DNA of 64,000 nt from Bradyrhizobium barranii subsp. barranii (GCF_017565645.3 NZ_CP086136.1:1440001-1504000), one strand, 5' to 3'; numbered from the stretch's first letter, positions 24,997 to 33,674 are shown. Notes: generated by a model from the sequence alone, not told the origin. Numbers and translations are program-made.

Positions 24997-25803
24997 ATGT
25001 CCCAACCGCTGCTGATCGAGCACAACGATGGCGTCGATACGGTGACGCTCAATCGCCCTGAAAGCCTCAATGCCCTCGATCCCGCGCTGATCGATGCGCT
25101 CAACGTCTATTTCCAGGGCCTCCAGCGCAACCGCGACACCCGCGTCGTCGTGCTGCGCGGTGCCGGCAAGAATTTTTGCGCCGGCCTCGACCTCAAGGCC
25201 GCGATGGCCCGCCGCGCCGGGCAGCAGGAACTACCCGGCGTCACCGAGTCGCTCGACTCGCAGCGCCGCATCGCCGACATCGTGATGCTGATGCGGCGTT
25301 GTCCGCAGCCGATCATCGCTCTGGTGCAGGGCGCGGCGGCCGGTGGCGGGTTTGCGCTGGCGCTGGCCTCCGATATCCGCATCGCGACCAAGTCGGCGCG
25401 CATGAACTGTGCCTTCATCAAGCTCGGCCTTGGCGGCTGCGACATCGGCACCAGCTACTTTCTGCCGCGGCTCGTCGGCGTCTCAGTCGCATCCGAGCTG
25501 ATCCTGACCGGACGCTTCATCGGCGCCGAGCGTGCGCTCGCGGTTGGGCTCGTGTCCGAGGTCGTCGATGAAGATAAGCTCGATGCTGCTGCTGCGCCCT
25601 ACGTCGATGCGATGATGACGGCCTCGCCCGTGGGGCTGCGCCTGTCAAAAGAATGTCTCAACATGAGCGTCGATGCGGGATCGCTGGAAACCGTTATCGC
25701 GATAGAGGACCGCAACCAGGTCCTGTGCAGCCGCTCCGAGGAATTTTCGGAAGGCATCAGGGCCTTCCTTGAGAAGCGAAAGCCTGTCTATATCAAGCGC
25801 TGA
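24997..25803 (+). CDS. Crotonase-superfamily protein lacking both hydratase glutamates
   Basis: A 268-residue crotonase fold protein. The start MSQPLLIEH (ATG 24997) follows GCAGGAG. The CoA-binding and oxyanion motifs are intact (NFCAGLDLKAA, GAAAGGGFALALASDIR). However, the two catalytic Glu positions of enoyl-CoA hydratase are Ala120 and Phe140. An Asp is present at 149 in GGCDIGTSYFLPRLVG, a context like the DVGT Asp of dienoyl-CoA isomerase. So it may be an isomerase, a thioesterase-like crotonase or a non-canonical hydratase. It lies in the catabolic operon between SDR and CoA ligase. Confidence 0.85.
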   Translation: MSQPLLIEHNDGVDTVTLNRPESLNALDPALIDALNVYFQGLQRNRDTRVVVLRGAGKNFCAGLDLKAAMARRAGQQELPGVTESLDSQRRIADIVMLMRRCPQPIIALVQGAAAGGGFALALASDIRIATKSARMNCAFIKLGLGGCDIGTSYFLPRLVGVSVASELILTGRFIGAERALAVGLVSEVVDEDKLDAAAAPYVDAMMTASPVGLRLSKECLNMSVDAGSLETVIAIEDRNQVLCSRSEEFSEGIRAFLEKRKPVYIKR

Positions 25804-25847
25804 AACGAGAACGATCCGCAAAGGACGATAATTCCGGGAGACGCAAA

Positions 25848-27719
25848 ATGAGTGGAAGTGCGGCGGCCGTAATGACGAAGCCCGCCTTTCGCAAGGTCGA
25901 GTGGCTCGCGCGCGATATCAACGTCGAGCGCCGCGACGACGGCACGGTGGTGCTGAAGTCGCGCATTCCGCTGCAAGCCTACGAGACCCATCTTCCGGCC
26001 TCGCTGGCGAAATGGGCGAGGCAAGCGCCCGAGCGCATCTGGCTCGCGCAGCGCGGCGGAGCGAACCGCGAATGGCGCAAGGTCTCCTACGGCGAGGCCA
26101 AGCGCACCGTGGATGCGCTGACGCAGGCGCTGCTCAATCTCAAGCTCGAGGGACGCCCGGTCACGATCCTCTCCGGCAATTCGATCGAGCACGCGCTGAT
26201 GACGCAGGCCGCGATGCAGGCGCGCTCGCCGGCGGCCCCGGTGTCGCCGGCCTACTCCTTGATGAGCCATGATCACGTCAAGCTGAAATATCTGTTCGAC
26301 CTGATCAAGCCGGCCGTGGTGATGGTGCAGGACGGTCCGACCTTCGAGAAGGCGCTGAACGCGCTCGACCTCACCGGCGTCACCGTCGTTCACGTCGTGC
26401 GTCCCTGCGACGGCATCAAGAGCGTCAGCTTTGCCGAGCTCGCGGCAACGTCCGTGACCGCCGATGTCGAAGCATCGATCGCGAAGATCACGCCGCAGAC
26501 CGTGGGCAAGCTGTTGTTCACCTCCGGCTCGACCGGCATGCCCAAGGCGGTCATCAATACGCAAGAGATGATGTGCGCCAATGCGGCGATGATGATGCAG
26601 GTGCGACCGCGCGATCCCGGCGGTCCGATCTCGACCATGCTGGACTGGATGCCATGGAACCACACCATGGGCGGCAATGCGGCGTTTCATCCGGTCCTGG
26701 TTGACGGCGGCACCCTCTATATCGATGACGGCCGGCCGATGCCGGGCCAGTTCGAGGAGACGCTGCGCAATCTGCGCGAGATCTCGCCGACCTATTATGC
26801 CAACGTGCCGGCGGGCTATGCCGCACTCGCGGCGGCCATGGAGAAGGACGATGCGCTGTGCCGCTCGTTTTTCAAGAACCTGTCGATCATGGCCTATGGC
26901 GGCGCGCGGCTGCCTGACGATCTCTATGAGCGCATGCAGGCCCTCGCCGTGAAGACGACCGGCGAGCGCATCGTGTTCTACGCCGGCTGGGGCTCGACCG
27001 AGACGGCGCCGACCTCGACCGGCACCTATTGGGACACCGAGCGCGTCGGCCTGATCGGCCTGCCGTTCCCCGGCGTCGAATTGAAGATGGTGCCGTGCGG
27101 CTCGAAATTCGAATTGCGCCTGCGCGGCGTCAACGTCACGCCCGGCTACTTTGGTCAGCCCGACCTGACGAAGAAGATGTTCGACGAGGAAGGCTTTTAC
27201 TGCATCGGCGATGCCGGCATTTTTGTTGACGATGCCGATCCGGTGAAGGGCATCATCTTCGCCGGCCGCGTCGTGGAGGACTTCAAGCTCACCACCGGGA
27301 CCTTCGTGCATGTCGGTTCGCTGCGCACCGATGCGATTGCGGCGGCGACGCCTGTGGTGCATGACGCGCTAGTTGCCGGGCAGGATCAATGCTCGATCGG
27401 TCTGCTGGCGTGGCCCAATCTGCACGCCTGTCGCCAGCTCGTCGGCAATGCCGATTTGAGCTTCGAGGATGCTGTAAAACATCCCGAGGTGATCGCCTGC
27501 TTCAGACGTGGCCTCGAAGCACACAACACGGAATGTGGCGGCGCTAGCAGCCGCGCTATCGCGCGCGCGATGCTGATGGTCGAGCCGCCCTCGATCGACG
27601 GCAACGAGCTCACCGACAAGGGCTACATCAACCAGCGTGCCGGCCTGGAGCGCCGTGCCGCGCTGGTGAAGCGGCTCTATGCGGACAAGCCGGATCAGGA
27701 CGTGATCGTGCTGCGATGA
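25848..27719 (+). CDS. Feruloyl-CoA synthase-like AMP-forming ligase
   Basis: A 623-residue ligase, longer than the usual 500-550. The AMP motif reads KLLFTSGSTGMPKAVINTQ, then WMPWNHTMGGN, GWGSTETAPTSTGTYW, YCIGDAGIFVDDADPVKGIIFAGR and EDFKLTTGTFVHVG. This combination is that of feruloyl-CoA synthases (Fcs/FerA), which activate hydroxycinnamates. The assignment to ferulate is by family; other aromatic or branched acids remain possible. Neighbouring crotonase, SDR, thiolase and acyl-CoA dehydrogenase genes fit a CoA-dependent, beta-oxidation-like side-chain route. Confidence 0.85.
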   Translation: MSGSAAAVMTKPAFRKVEWLARDINVERRDDGTVVLKSRIPLQAYETHLPASLAKWARQAPERIWLAQRGGANREWRKVSYGEAKRTVDALTQALLNLKLEGRPVTILSGNSIEHALMTQAAMQARSPAAPVSPAYSLMSHDHVKLKYLFDLIKPAVVMVQDGPTFEKALNALDLTGVTVVHVVRPCDGIKSVSFAELAATSVTADVEASIAKITPQTVGKLLFTSGSTGMPKAVINTQEMMCANAAMMMQVRPRDPGGPISTMLDWMPWNHTMGGNAAFHPVLVDGGTLYIDDGRPMPGQFEETLRNLREISPTYYANVPAGYAALAAAMEKDDALCRSFFKNLSIMAYGGARLPDDLYERMQALAVKTTGERIVFYAGWGSTETAPTSTGTYWDTERVGLIGLPFPGVELKMVPCGSKFELRLRGVNVTPGYFGQPDLTKKMFDEEGFYCIGDAGIFVDDADPVKGIIFAGRVVEDFKLTTGTFVHVGSLRTDAIAAATPVVHDALVAGQDQCSIGLLAWPNLHACRQLVGNADLSFEDAVKHPEVIACFRRGLEAHNTECGGASSRAIARAMLMVEPPSIDGNELTDKGYINQRAGLERRAALVKRLYADKPDQDVIVLR

Positions 27720-27739
27720 ATGCGCAACTCTCTCAACTC

Positions 27740-27838
27740 GTCATTCCGGGATGGCCCGAAGGGCCAGGCCCGGAATCCATAACCCCGGCTGGTGGATATG
27801 GATTCCGGGCTCGCGCTCCGCGCGCCCCGGAATGACGG
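27740..27838. repeat. Intergenic palindromic repeat
   Basis: Arms CGTCATTCCGGGATGGCCCG and GCGCCCCGGAATGACGG, with an inner pair GGAATCCATA...TATGGATTCC. Same family as 12887-12989. Confidence 0.8.
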
Positions 27839-27877
27839 CGCAGATAAATGACAACGAATAAGCAGAGGTAGTCCGCC

Positions 27878-29005
27878 ATGAACTTCGATTTCTCCGACGA
27901 CCAGAAACAGCTCCGCGACCAGGCGCGCAAATTCCTCACCGAAAAATGCTCGCCCAAGGCGGTGCGCGTCGTGCTCGACGGCAAGGTTCCTTACGACAAG
28001 GAGCTGTGGAAGGGGCTCGCCGAGATGGGTTTTCTCGGCGTCGCAATCCCGGAAGAATATGGCGGTGCGGGCGCGGGCCATCTCGAGCTCTGCGTGATCG
28101 CGGAAGAGATAGGCCGGGCGAATGCGCCGGTGCCGTTCTCCTCGACGGTGTATCTTGCCGCCGAAGCGCTGCTGATCGCGGGCAGTGATGCCCAGAAGAA
28201 GAAGTGGCTGCCGGCGATTGCCTCGGGCGAGGCGATCGGCACGCTGGCGCTGTTCGAGGGCAAGGGCAATCCGTCGCCGAAGAACGTCAAGCTCACCGCT
28301 GCGAATGGCGTGCTCAACGGCGTCAAGAGGCCGGTCGCGGATGGTGCGATCGCCGACTTCGCTGTCGTCGCCGCGCGCACCGGATCGAGCGGTCGCGACG
28401 GCGACATCTCGCTGTTCCTCGTCGACCTCAAGGCCGGTGGCGTCGAGGTGAAGAGCCTCACCAATCTCGATCCGACCCGCGGACAGGCCGAGATCACGTT
28501 TAAGGATTGCAAGGCCGAGCCGCTGGGAGCTGCGGGTGAAGGCTGGAGCATTTTGACCCAGGTGCTCGATCGCGCGGCGGTGCTGTGCGCATTCGAGCAG
28601 GTCGGCGGCTCCGACCGCGCGCTCGAAATGGGCCGCGACTACGCCCTCGACCGCATCGCCTTCGGCCGCCAGATCGGCTCGTTCCAGGCGGTCAAGCATA
28701 TGCTGGCCGACATGTATGTCTCGGCGACGCTGGCGCGCTCCAACAGCTATTACGGCGCCTGGGCGCTCTCGACTAACGCGGCTGAGCTGCCGGAAGCGGC
28801 AGCCGCCGCACGCATCAGCGCGACGCAGGCGTTCCAGCACTGCGCCAAGAACAACATCCAGGTTCACGGCGGCATGGGCTTCACCTGGGAGTTCGACTGC
28901 CACATGTACTACCGCCGCGCCAACGCCATGGCGCTGGGGCTCGGCAGCCTGTCCTATTGGGAAGACCAGTTGATCGACCGCATGCGGAAGAAGAACGCGG
29001 CGTAA
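27878..29005 (+). CDS. Acyl-CoA dehydrogenase (shorter, 375-residue type)
   Basis: A flavoprotein that forms an alpha,beta double bond in an acyl-CoA. Helical N-terminal domain (MNFDFSDDQKQLRDQARKFL), middle beta domain and C-terminal domain with DRIAFGRQIGSFQAVKHMLADMY and IQVHGGMGFTWEFDCHMYYRRA are complete. It is the first of three consecutive dehydrogenases and the least similar. In actinobacteria and proteobacteria such unlike pairs often form heteromers, so it may pair with one of the 414-residue proteins downstream. This is inference. Confidence 0.9.
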   Translation: MNFDFSDDQKQLRDQARKFLTEKCSPKAVRVVLDGKVPYDKELWKGLAEMGFLGVAIPEEYGGAGAGHLELCVIAEEIGRANAPVPFSSTVYLAAEALLIAGSDAQKKKWLPAIASGEAIGTLALFEGKGNPSPKNVKLTAANGVLNGVKRPVADGAIADFAVVAARTGSSGRDGDISLFLVDLKAGGVEVKSLTNLDPTRGQAEITFKDCKAEPLGAAGEGWSILTQVLDRAAVLCAFEQVGGSDRALEMGRDYALDRIAFGRQIGSFQAVKHMLADMYVSATLARSNSYYGAWALSTNAAELPEAAAAARISATQAFQHCAKNNIQVHGGMGFTWEFDCHMYYRRANAMALGLGSLSYWEDQLIDRMRKKNAA

Positions 29006-29018
29006 CGACAGGTGATTT

Positions 29019-29100
29019 GTAGGATGGGTAGAGCGTAGCGAAACCCATCATGACGCGGGTGGTCTGACAGATGGGTTTCGCTTCGCTCTACCCATCCTAC
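29019..29100. repeat. Intergenic palindromic repeat
   Basis: Arms GTAGGATGGGTAGAGCGTAG and CTTCGCTCTACCCATCCTAC, inner pair AAACCCATC...GATGGGTTT. Sits between two dehydrogenase genes. Confidence 0.85.
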
Positions 29101-29124
29101 GACGCCGGCGAAGGATGACAGACC

Positions 29125-30369
29125 ATGAATTTCGACGACACCCCGCAGGAAGCCGAATTCCGCGCCACCGCCCGCGCCTGGATCGGCGCGAACGCGCCCA
29201 GGCAATACGAGGAGGATCTGCGCAAATCCTCGCTCGGCCGCACCCAGCTCAAGAACGCCAATATTCTCGAGGTCGCCAAGGCCTGGCAGAAGAAGAAGGC
29301 CGATGCCGGCTGGGCCTGCCTGCACTGGCCGAAGGAGTATGGCGGGCGCGGCTCGTCGCCGATCGAGCGCGTGATCTGGCAGCAGGAAGAGGGGCCGTTC
29401 GGCCAGCTGTCCCGCATGTTCATCATCGGCCACGGCATGTGCGGGCCGACCATGATGGCGTTCGCGCGCGAGGAGCATAAGCGCACCTACCTCCCGCCGC
29501 TCGCCTCCGGCGAAAAAGTCTGGTGCCAGCTGTTCTCCGAGCCGGCCGGCGGCTCCGACGTCGCTGGGCTGCGCACGCGCGCGGAAAAGGATGGCGACGA
29601 CTGGGTGATCAACGGCCAGAAGATCTGGACGTCGGGGGCGCATTATTCCGACTACGGCATCCTGCTCACGCGCACCGATCCGACCGTGCCCAAGCACAAG
29701 GGTCTGACCATGTTCTTCCTGGACATGAAGAGCCCGGGCGTCGAGGTGCGGCCGATCAAGCAGGCGAGCGGCGCCTCCGACTTCAACGAGGTCTATTTCA
29801 CCAATGTCCGCATTCCCGACCATCAGCGCCTCGGCGAGGTCGGTGACGGCTGGAACGTCTCGCTGACCACGCTGATGAACGAGCGCAGCGCGATCGGCGC
29901 GGCCGTCTCGACCGGTTTCCCGGAGCTGTTCGAGTATTGCTCCAGCCTGATGCTCGACGATGGCCCGGCGATCGAGGATCGCGCGGTGCGTTCGAAGCTT
30001 GCGAACTGGGCGGCGAAGGCGAGCGGGCTGAAGTACACCAGCATGCGCGCGATCTCGGCGCTGTCGAAGGGCGAGCGCCCGGGTCCGGAGAATTCCATCG
30101 GCAAGCTGGTGGCGGGCTCGATGATCCAGGACGTCGCGACCTACGCGCTGGACCTGCAGGGCGCGAGCGGCGTGATCAGCGGCGAGGATGCCGAACTCGC
30201 CGGCCGTTTCCAGGCGATGCTGTTACGCGCGCCCGGCACGCGCGTCGAAGGCGGCACCGACGAGATCATGCGCAACATCATCGCCGAGCGGGTGCTAGGC
30301 CTGCCCGGCGATATCCGGGTCGACAAGGACGTGCCGTTCAACAAGATCCCGACGAAGGGAAGAGGTTAG
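29125..30369 (+). CDS. Acyl-CoA dehydrogenase, 414 residues (paralogue A)
   Basis: N-terminus MNFDDTPQEAEFRATARAW. The flavin and substrate segments are visible: WCQLFSEPAGGSDVAGLRTRA, INGQKIWTSGAHYSDYGILL and the C-terminal RVEGGTDEIMRNIIAERVLGLPGD. The next gene downstream is a close paralogue with the same length and start. The R/D-IMRNIIAERVLGLP motif is typical of FadE-like dehydrogenases acting on aromatic or branched side chains; the substrate is unknown. GACAGACC lies just before the ATG; the Shine-Dalgarno sequence is GAAGGA. Confidence 0.92.
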   Translation: MNFDDTPQEAEFRATARAWIGANAPRQYEEDLRKSSLGRTQLKNANILEVAKAWQKKKADAGWACLHWPKEYGGRGSSPIERVIWQQEEGPFGQLSRMFIIGHGMCGPTMMAFAREEHKRTYLPPLASGEKVWCQLFSEPAGGSDVAGLRTRAEKDGDDWVINGQKIWTSGAHYSDYGILLTRTDPTVPKHKGLTMFFLDMKSPGVEVRPIKQASGASDFNEVYFTNVRIPDHQRLGEVGDGWNVSLTTLMNERSAIGAAVSTGFPELFEYCSSLMLDDGPAIEDRAVRSKLANWAAKASGLKYTSMRAISALSKGERPGPENSIGKLVAGSMIQDVATYALDLQGASGVISGEDAELAGRFQAMLLRAPGTRVEGGTDEIMRNIIAERVLGLPGDIRVDKDVPFNKIPTKGRG

Positions 30370-30372
30370 AAT

Positions 30373-30467
30373 CGTAGGGTGGGCAAAGGCGCGTCGCGCC
30401 GTGCTCACCAATTCTTTGTCGAGAACGAGGGAAGGTGGTGGGCACGCTTCGCTTTGCCCACCCTACG
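30373..30467. repeat. Intergenic palindromic repeat
   Basis: Arms CGTAGGGTGGGCAAAGGCGC and CGCTTTGCCCACCCTACG, inner pair GTGCTCACC...GGTGGGCAC. Same family as 31760-31857. Confidence 0.85.
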
Positions 30468-30494
30468 CACCGAGCAAGAATTGAGAGGTTCGCC

Positions 30495-31739
30495 ATGAAT
30501 TTCGACGACACCCCGCAGGAAGCCGCTTTCCGCGAGACTGCGCGCAAATGGGTCGAGGCCAATGCGCCTAGGGAGTTGCATGCCGAGCTGTCAAAATCCT
30601 CGCTCGGCCGCATCCGGCTGGCCAATCATGACATCGTCGATGTCGGCAAGGCCTGGCAGAAGAAGAAGTTCGAGGGCAATTGGGCCTGCCTGCATTGGCC
30701 GAAGGAATATGGCGGCCGTGACGCCACGCCGATCGAGAAGGTGATCTGGCAGCAGGAAGAAGGCGTCTACGGCAAGCTGACGCAGCCGTTCCAGATCGGC
30801 GAGGGCATGTGCGGCCCGACCGTGATGGCTTTTGGCAGCGAGGACGCCAAGCGCCGCCATCTGCCGAAGCTCGCCTCCGGCGAGGAGATCTGGTGCCAGC
30901 TGTTCTCCGAGCCGTCCGCCGGCTCCGACGTCGCGGGCCTGCGCACGCGCGCGGAGAAGAAGGGCGACAATTGGGTCGTCAATGGCCAGAAGATCTGGAC
31001 CTCGGGCGCGCATTATTCCGACTTCGGTCTTTTGATCGCGCGGACCGATCCGAATGTGCCCAAGCACAAGGGTCTCACCATGTTCTTCCTGGACATGAAG
31101 AGCCCGGGCGTCGAAGTGCGGCCGATCAAGCAGGCCAACGGCATGCAGGAGTTCAACGAGGTCTATTTCACCGATGTGGTGATCCCCGACAGCCAGCGCC
31201 TCGGCGCCGTCGGCGAGGGCTGGAGCGTGTCGCTGACGACGCTGATGAACGAGCGGATGTCGATCGGCTCGCGGCTTGCGACCGGCGTCCCTGAAATGTT
31301 CGAGTTCTGCTCCAATCTGATGCTGGAGGACGGGCTCGCCATCGACGATCCCGCCGTGCGCTCGAAACTCGCGAGCTGGGCGGTGAAGTCGAGCGGGCTG
31401 AAATACACCAGCTACCGCGCGATCTCGGCGCTCTCGAAGGGCGATCGCCCGGGGCCGGAGAATTCGATCGGCAAGCTCGTCTCGGGCATGATGCTCCAGG
31501 ACATCGCGACCTACGCCATGGATCTTCAGGGCGCGGCTGGTGTTCTCACCGGCGCCGACGAGGAGACGGTGCAGGGCCAGTTCCAGCAGATGCTGCTGTC
31601 CTCACCCTCGATGCGCATCGCCGGCGGCACCGACGAGATCTTGCGCAACATCATTGCCGAGCGCGTGCTGGGATTGCCGGGCGACATTCGCGTCGACAAG
31701 GACGTGCCGTATAACAAGATCCCGACCAAGGGTCGGTGA
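30495..31739 (+). CDS. Acyl-CoA dehydrogenase, 414 residues (paralogue B)
   Basis: Starts MNFDDTPQEAAFRETARKW at ATG 30495, aligned with paralogue A; the longer frame upstream lies in the palindromic repeat. It shares the blocks WCQLFSEPSAGSDVAGLRTRA, GQKIWTSGAHYSDFGLL, LTMFFLDMKSPGVEVRPIKQA and GGTDEILRNIIAERVLGLPGD with paralogue A, so the two arose by tandem duplication. Both appear intact. They may form a hetero-oligomer or handle different chain lengths. Confidence 0.92.
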   Translation: MNFDDTPQEAAFRETARKWVEANAPRELHAELSKSSLGRIRLANHDIVDVGKAWQKKKFEGNWACLHWPKEYGGRDATPIEKVIWQQEEGVYGKLTQPFQIGEGMCGPTVMAFGSEDAKRRHLPKLASGEEIWCQLFSEPSAGSDVAGLRTRAEKKGDNWVVNGQKIWTSGAHYSDFGLLIARTDPNVPKHKGLTMFFLDMKSPGVEVRPIKQANGMQEFNEVYFTDVVIPDSQRLGAVGEGWSVSLTTLMNERMSIGSRLATGVPEMFEFCSNLMLEDGLAIDDPAVRSKLASWAVKSSGLKYTSYRAISALSKGDRPGPENSIGKLVSGMMLQDIATYAMDLQGAAGVLTGADEETVQGQFQQMLLSSPSMRIAGGTDEILRNIIAERVLGLPGDIRVDKDVPYNKIPTKGR

Positions 31740-31759
31740 TCCAGCCTCTCGCTGTATCG

Positions 31760-31857
31760 CGTAGGGTGGGCAAAGCGAAGCGTGCCCACCATATGCAGAT
31801 GCGCCGGGGCAAGTCTGTCGGTGGGCACGGCGCTATCGCGCCTTTGCCCACCCTACG
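31760..31857. repeat. Intergenic palindromic repeat
   Basis: Arms CGTAGGGTGGGCAAAGCGAA and CCTTTGCCCACCCTACG, inner GTGCCCACC...GGTGGGCAC. Two of these flank paralogue B on either side, which could have aided the duplication. Confidence 0.85.
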
Positions 31858-31875
31858 AGGAGCGCGAGCTAATTC

Positions 31876-32577
31876 ATGGATGCAAAAGTGAGCCAGACCC
31901 AAGACCGCATCGGCGTGCTCGAAGAGCTCCTCAACGAGCGCTACTCCGTCCGCGCCTTCTTGGCCAAGGAGGTCGACCGCGCGACCATCGAGCATGTGCT
32001 CGCCACCGCGCAGCGCACCGCGTCCTGGTGCAACAGCCAGCCCTGGCAGGTCATCATCGCCAGTGGCGCGGCCAAGGAGCGCTTCCGCCAGGCGATCTAC
32101 CAGGAAGCATCAGGCGGATTGGGTGACGATTACGACTTCACGCCACCTCGCGAATATGTCGGTGTCTATCTCGAGCGCCGCCGCGAGAGCGGTTTTCAGC
32201 TCTACAACACGCTCGGCATCGCGCGCGGCGACAGAGGCGCCTACGCAAAACAGGCGCTGGAGAACTACAATTTCTTCGGCGCGCCGCATGTTGCGATCAT
32301 TCACACCAACGAGCCGCTCGGCATCTACGGTGCGATCGATTGCGGCGCCTATGTCTCGAATTTCATGCTGGCCGCGCAGGCGCTCGGGCTCGGCACCATT
32401 CCGCAGGCGGCGCTCGCGCGCCATTCCGGGCTGATCCGCCGCCACTTCAATCTGCCCGACGACCGCCGCGTCGTCTGCGGCATCTCGTTCGGCTATGCCG
32501 ACGACGCCGACAAGGTCAACAGCTACCGCACCTCGCGCGCGAGCGTCGCCGACACCGCCACGTTTGCGGACGAATGA
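31876..32577 (+). CDS. Nitroreductase-family flavoprotein
   Basis: A 233-residue FMN enzyme using NAD(P)H. The FMN-binding N-terminal motif is LLNERYSVRAFL, followed by TAQRTASWCNSQPWQVIIASG. The C-terminal block AAQALGLGTIPQAALARHSGLIRRHFNLPDDRRVVCGISFGYAD is typical. Last gene of the catabolic stretch on the plus strand and just before the stress-response locus. It could reduce quinones, nitroaromatics or an enoyl intermediate; the substrate is unknown. Confidence 0.9.
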   Translation: MDAKVSQTQDRIGVLEELLNERYSVRAFLAKEVDRATIEHVLATAQRTASWCNSQPWQVIIASGAAKERFRQAIYQEASGGLGDDYDFTPPREYVGVYLERRRESGFQLYNTLGIARGDRGAYAKQALENYNFFGAPHVAIIHTNEPLGIYGAIDCGAYVSNFMLAAQALGLGTIPQAALARHSGLIRRHFNLPDDRRVVCGISFGYADDADKVNSYRTSRASVADTATFADE

Positions 32578-32617
32578 TCCCGTCTCGCGCGCGCCATCCG
32601 GCTTTCACGCACGCGCA

Positions 32618-32643
32618 AAGGCGGCCGCAGAAACGGCCGCCTT
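32618..32643. terminator. Bidirectional terminator between nitroreductase and ecfG
   Basis: AAAGGCGGCCG-CAGAAA-CGGCCGCCTT: an 8-bp GC stem with A residues on one side and T on the other, placed between convergent genes. Confidence 0.7.
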
Positions 32644-32674
32644 CACATTCGTCGCGGTCCGGTTGACGCGGCCG

Positions 32675-33223
32675 TTATCCGCCGCTGCCGCCGATCACGG
32701 CGCGCACGGTCTCGTCGGGCCCGAAGTCCTCGGCGCCATCGACATAAAGCAGCGCAGCGAGCTTCGAGCGCGCGCGATTGACGCGGCTTTTGATCGTACC
32801 GACTGCACAGCCGCAGATCGAGGCTGCGTCCTCATAGGAGAAGCCGGAGGCGCCGACCAGGATCAAGGCCTCGCGCTGGTCCTGCGGAAGCTTCTCGAGC
32901 GCGCCGCGGAACTCCTCGAACTCGAGATGCGCGTTCTGCGACGGCTGCGTCTTCAGCGTCTTGGCATAGTTGCCCTCGGCATCCTCCACCTCCCGCCGCC
33001 GCTTGCGATAGTCGGACCGGAACAGGTTGCGCAGGATCGTGAACAGCCATGCCGGCAGGTTTGAGCCGGGCTGGAACGAGTCGATGTTGGCGAGCGCACG
33101 CAGAAGCGTTTCCTGCACCAGATCGTCGGCGCGGTCGGCATTGCCGCTCAGCGAGATCGCGAACGCGCGCAGACTTGGCACGGCCGCGAGGATGTCGTCA
33201 CGAAGGGAGTCCGTGAGAGGCAT
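32675..33223 (-). CDS. ecfG: EcfG general stress sigma factor
   Basis: A 182-residue ECF sigma factor. Region 2 reads ADDLVQETLLRALANIDSFQPGSNLPAWLFTILRNLFRSDYRKR; region 4 reads LEKLPQDQREALILVGASGFSYEDAASICGCAVGTIKSRVNRARSKL, the EcfG type. It drives the alphaproteobacterial general stress response and is held by NepR until phosphorylated PhyR removes NepR. The nepR stop overlaps its start by one base (TAATG), so they are co-translated. phyR is divergent on the other side of nepR. All three partners are present and intact. Confidence 0.95.
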   Translation of the reverse strand: MPLTDSLRDDILAAVPSLRAFAISLSGNADRADDLVQETLLRALANIDSFQPGSNLPAWLFTILRNLFRSDYRKRRREVEDAEGNYAKTLKTQPSQNAHLEFEEFRGALEKLPQDQREALILVGASGFSYEDAASICGCAVGTIKSRVNRARSKLAALLYVDGAEDFGPDETVRAVIGGSGG

Positions 33224-33453
33224 TAATCCCTCCCATTGTTGTCGTTGGAGCCCCTGTCAGGTTCCACTTGGGGTGCGCCTCCCGGCGCATCAAGCTTCTT
33301 GATCAGTTCCGCGAACCGGTCCGGAACCCCCTGCCGCACCACGTCGTCGTACATGGCGCGCAGCTGGTGGCCGATCCGGGACTGAATCTCCGGAGTGAGG
33401 CCTCCCTTGCCGGGGGTCGTGCTTTTGCTGGCTTGAGACTTGAGATCTTTCAT
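33223..33453 (-). CDS. nepR: NepR anti-sigma factor
   Basis: A 76-residue protein from the ATG at 33451-33453; the 33 codons further upstream cross the promoter region. The NepR core GLTPEIQSRIGHQLRAMYDDVVRQGVPDRFAELIKKLD (two helices) is at residues about 20-57, with disordered ends. It binds EcfG and blocks it in unstressed cells, and is sequestered by phosphorylated PhyR. First gene of the nepR-ecfG operon. Confidence 0.93.
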   Translation of the reverse strand: MKDLKSQASKSTTPGKGGLTPEIQSRIGHQLRAMYDDVVRQGVPDRFAELIKKLDAPGGAPQVEPDRGSNDNNGRD

Positions 33454-33569
33454 GACCTGTTCCACGTTTCCCCGAGTTAAGTAACTGTAAAATCGAGAAG
33501 TTCTCTCAACCGGGAGCCGTTCCCTGAATAGGCACAATTCCAGGTTCGACAAAAAGTTCCCAGATAAGC

Positions 33570-33594
33570 GGAACTTTTCTTGGCGTGAGGCGTA
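33570..33594 (+). promoter_or_regulatory. Candidate EcfG-dependent promoter of phyR
   Basis: GGAAC (33570-33574), 16 bases, then CGTA (33591-33594), against the EcfG consensus GGAAC, 16-17 bases, CGTT. A mirror GGAAC on the minus strand ends at 33560, so AAGTTCC...GGAACTT forms an inverted repeat between the divergent genes. The minus-strand copy has only AATT at the -10 spacing, so it is a weak candidate for nepR-ecfG. Confidence 0.65.
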
Positions 33595-33674
33595 GACAGC
33601 CCAGCAGGGGAACCCGGGCCTCCCCGCTTGTTGCGTGGTTCGTCAAGGTCGGCCCGAAGAAGAATGGAGTGGGG

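Noticed and set aside
25788..27362. Minus-strand frame of 524 codons opposite the feruloyl-CoA-synthase-like gene
   Set aside because: Shadow of a well-supported ligase gene; His/Arg-rich with no recognised fold.
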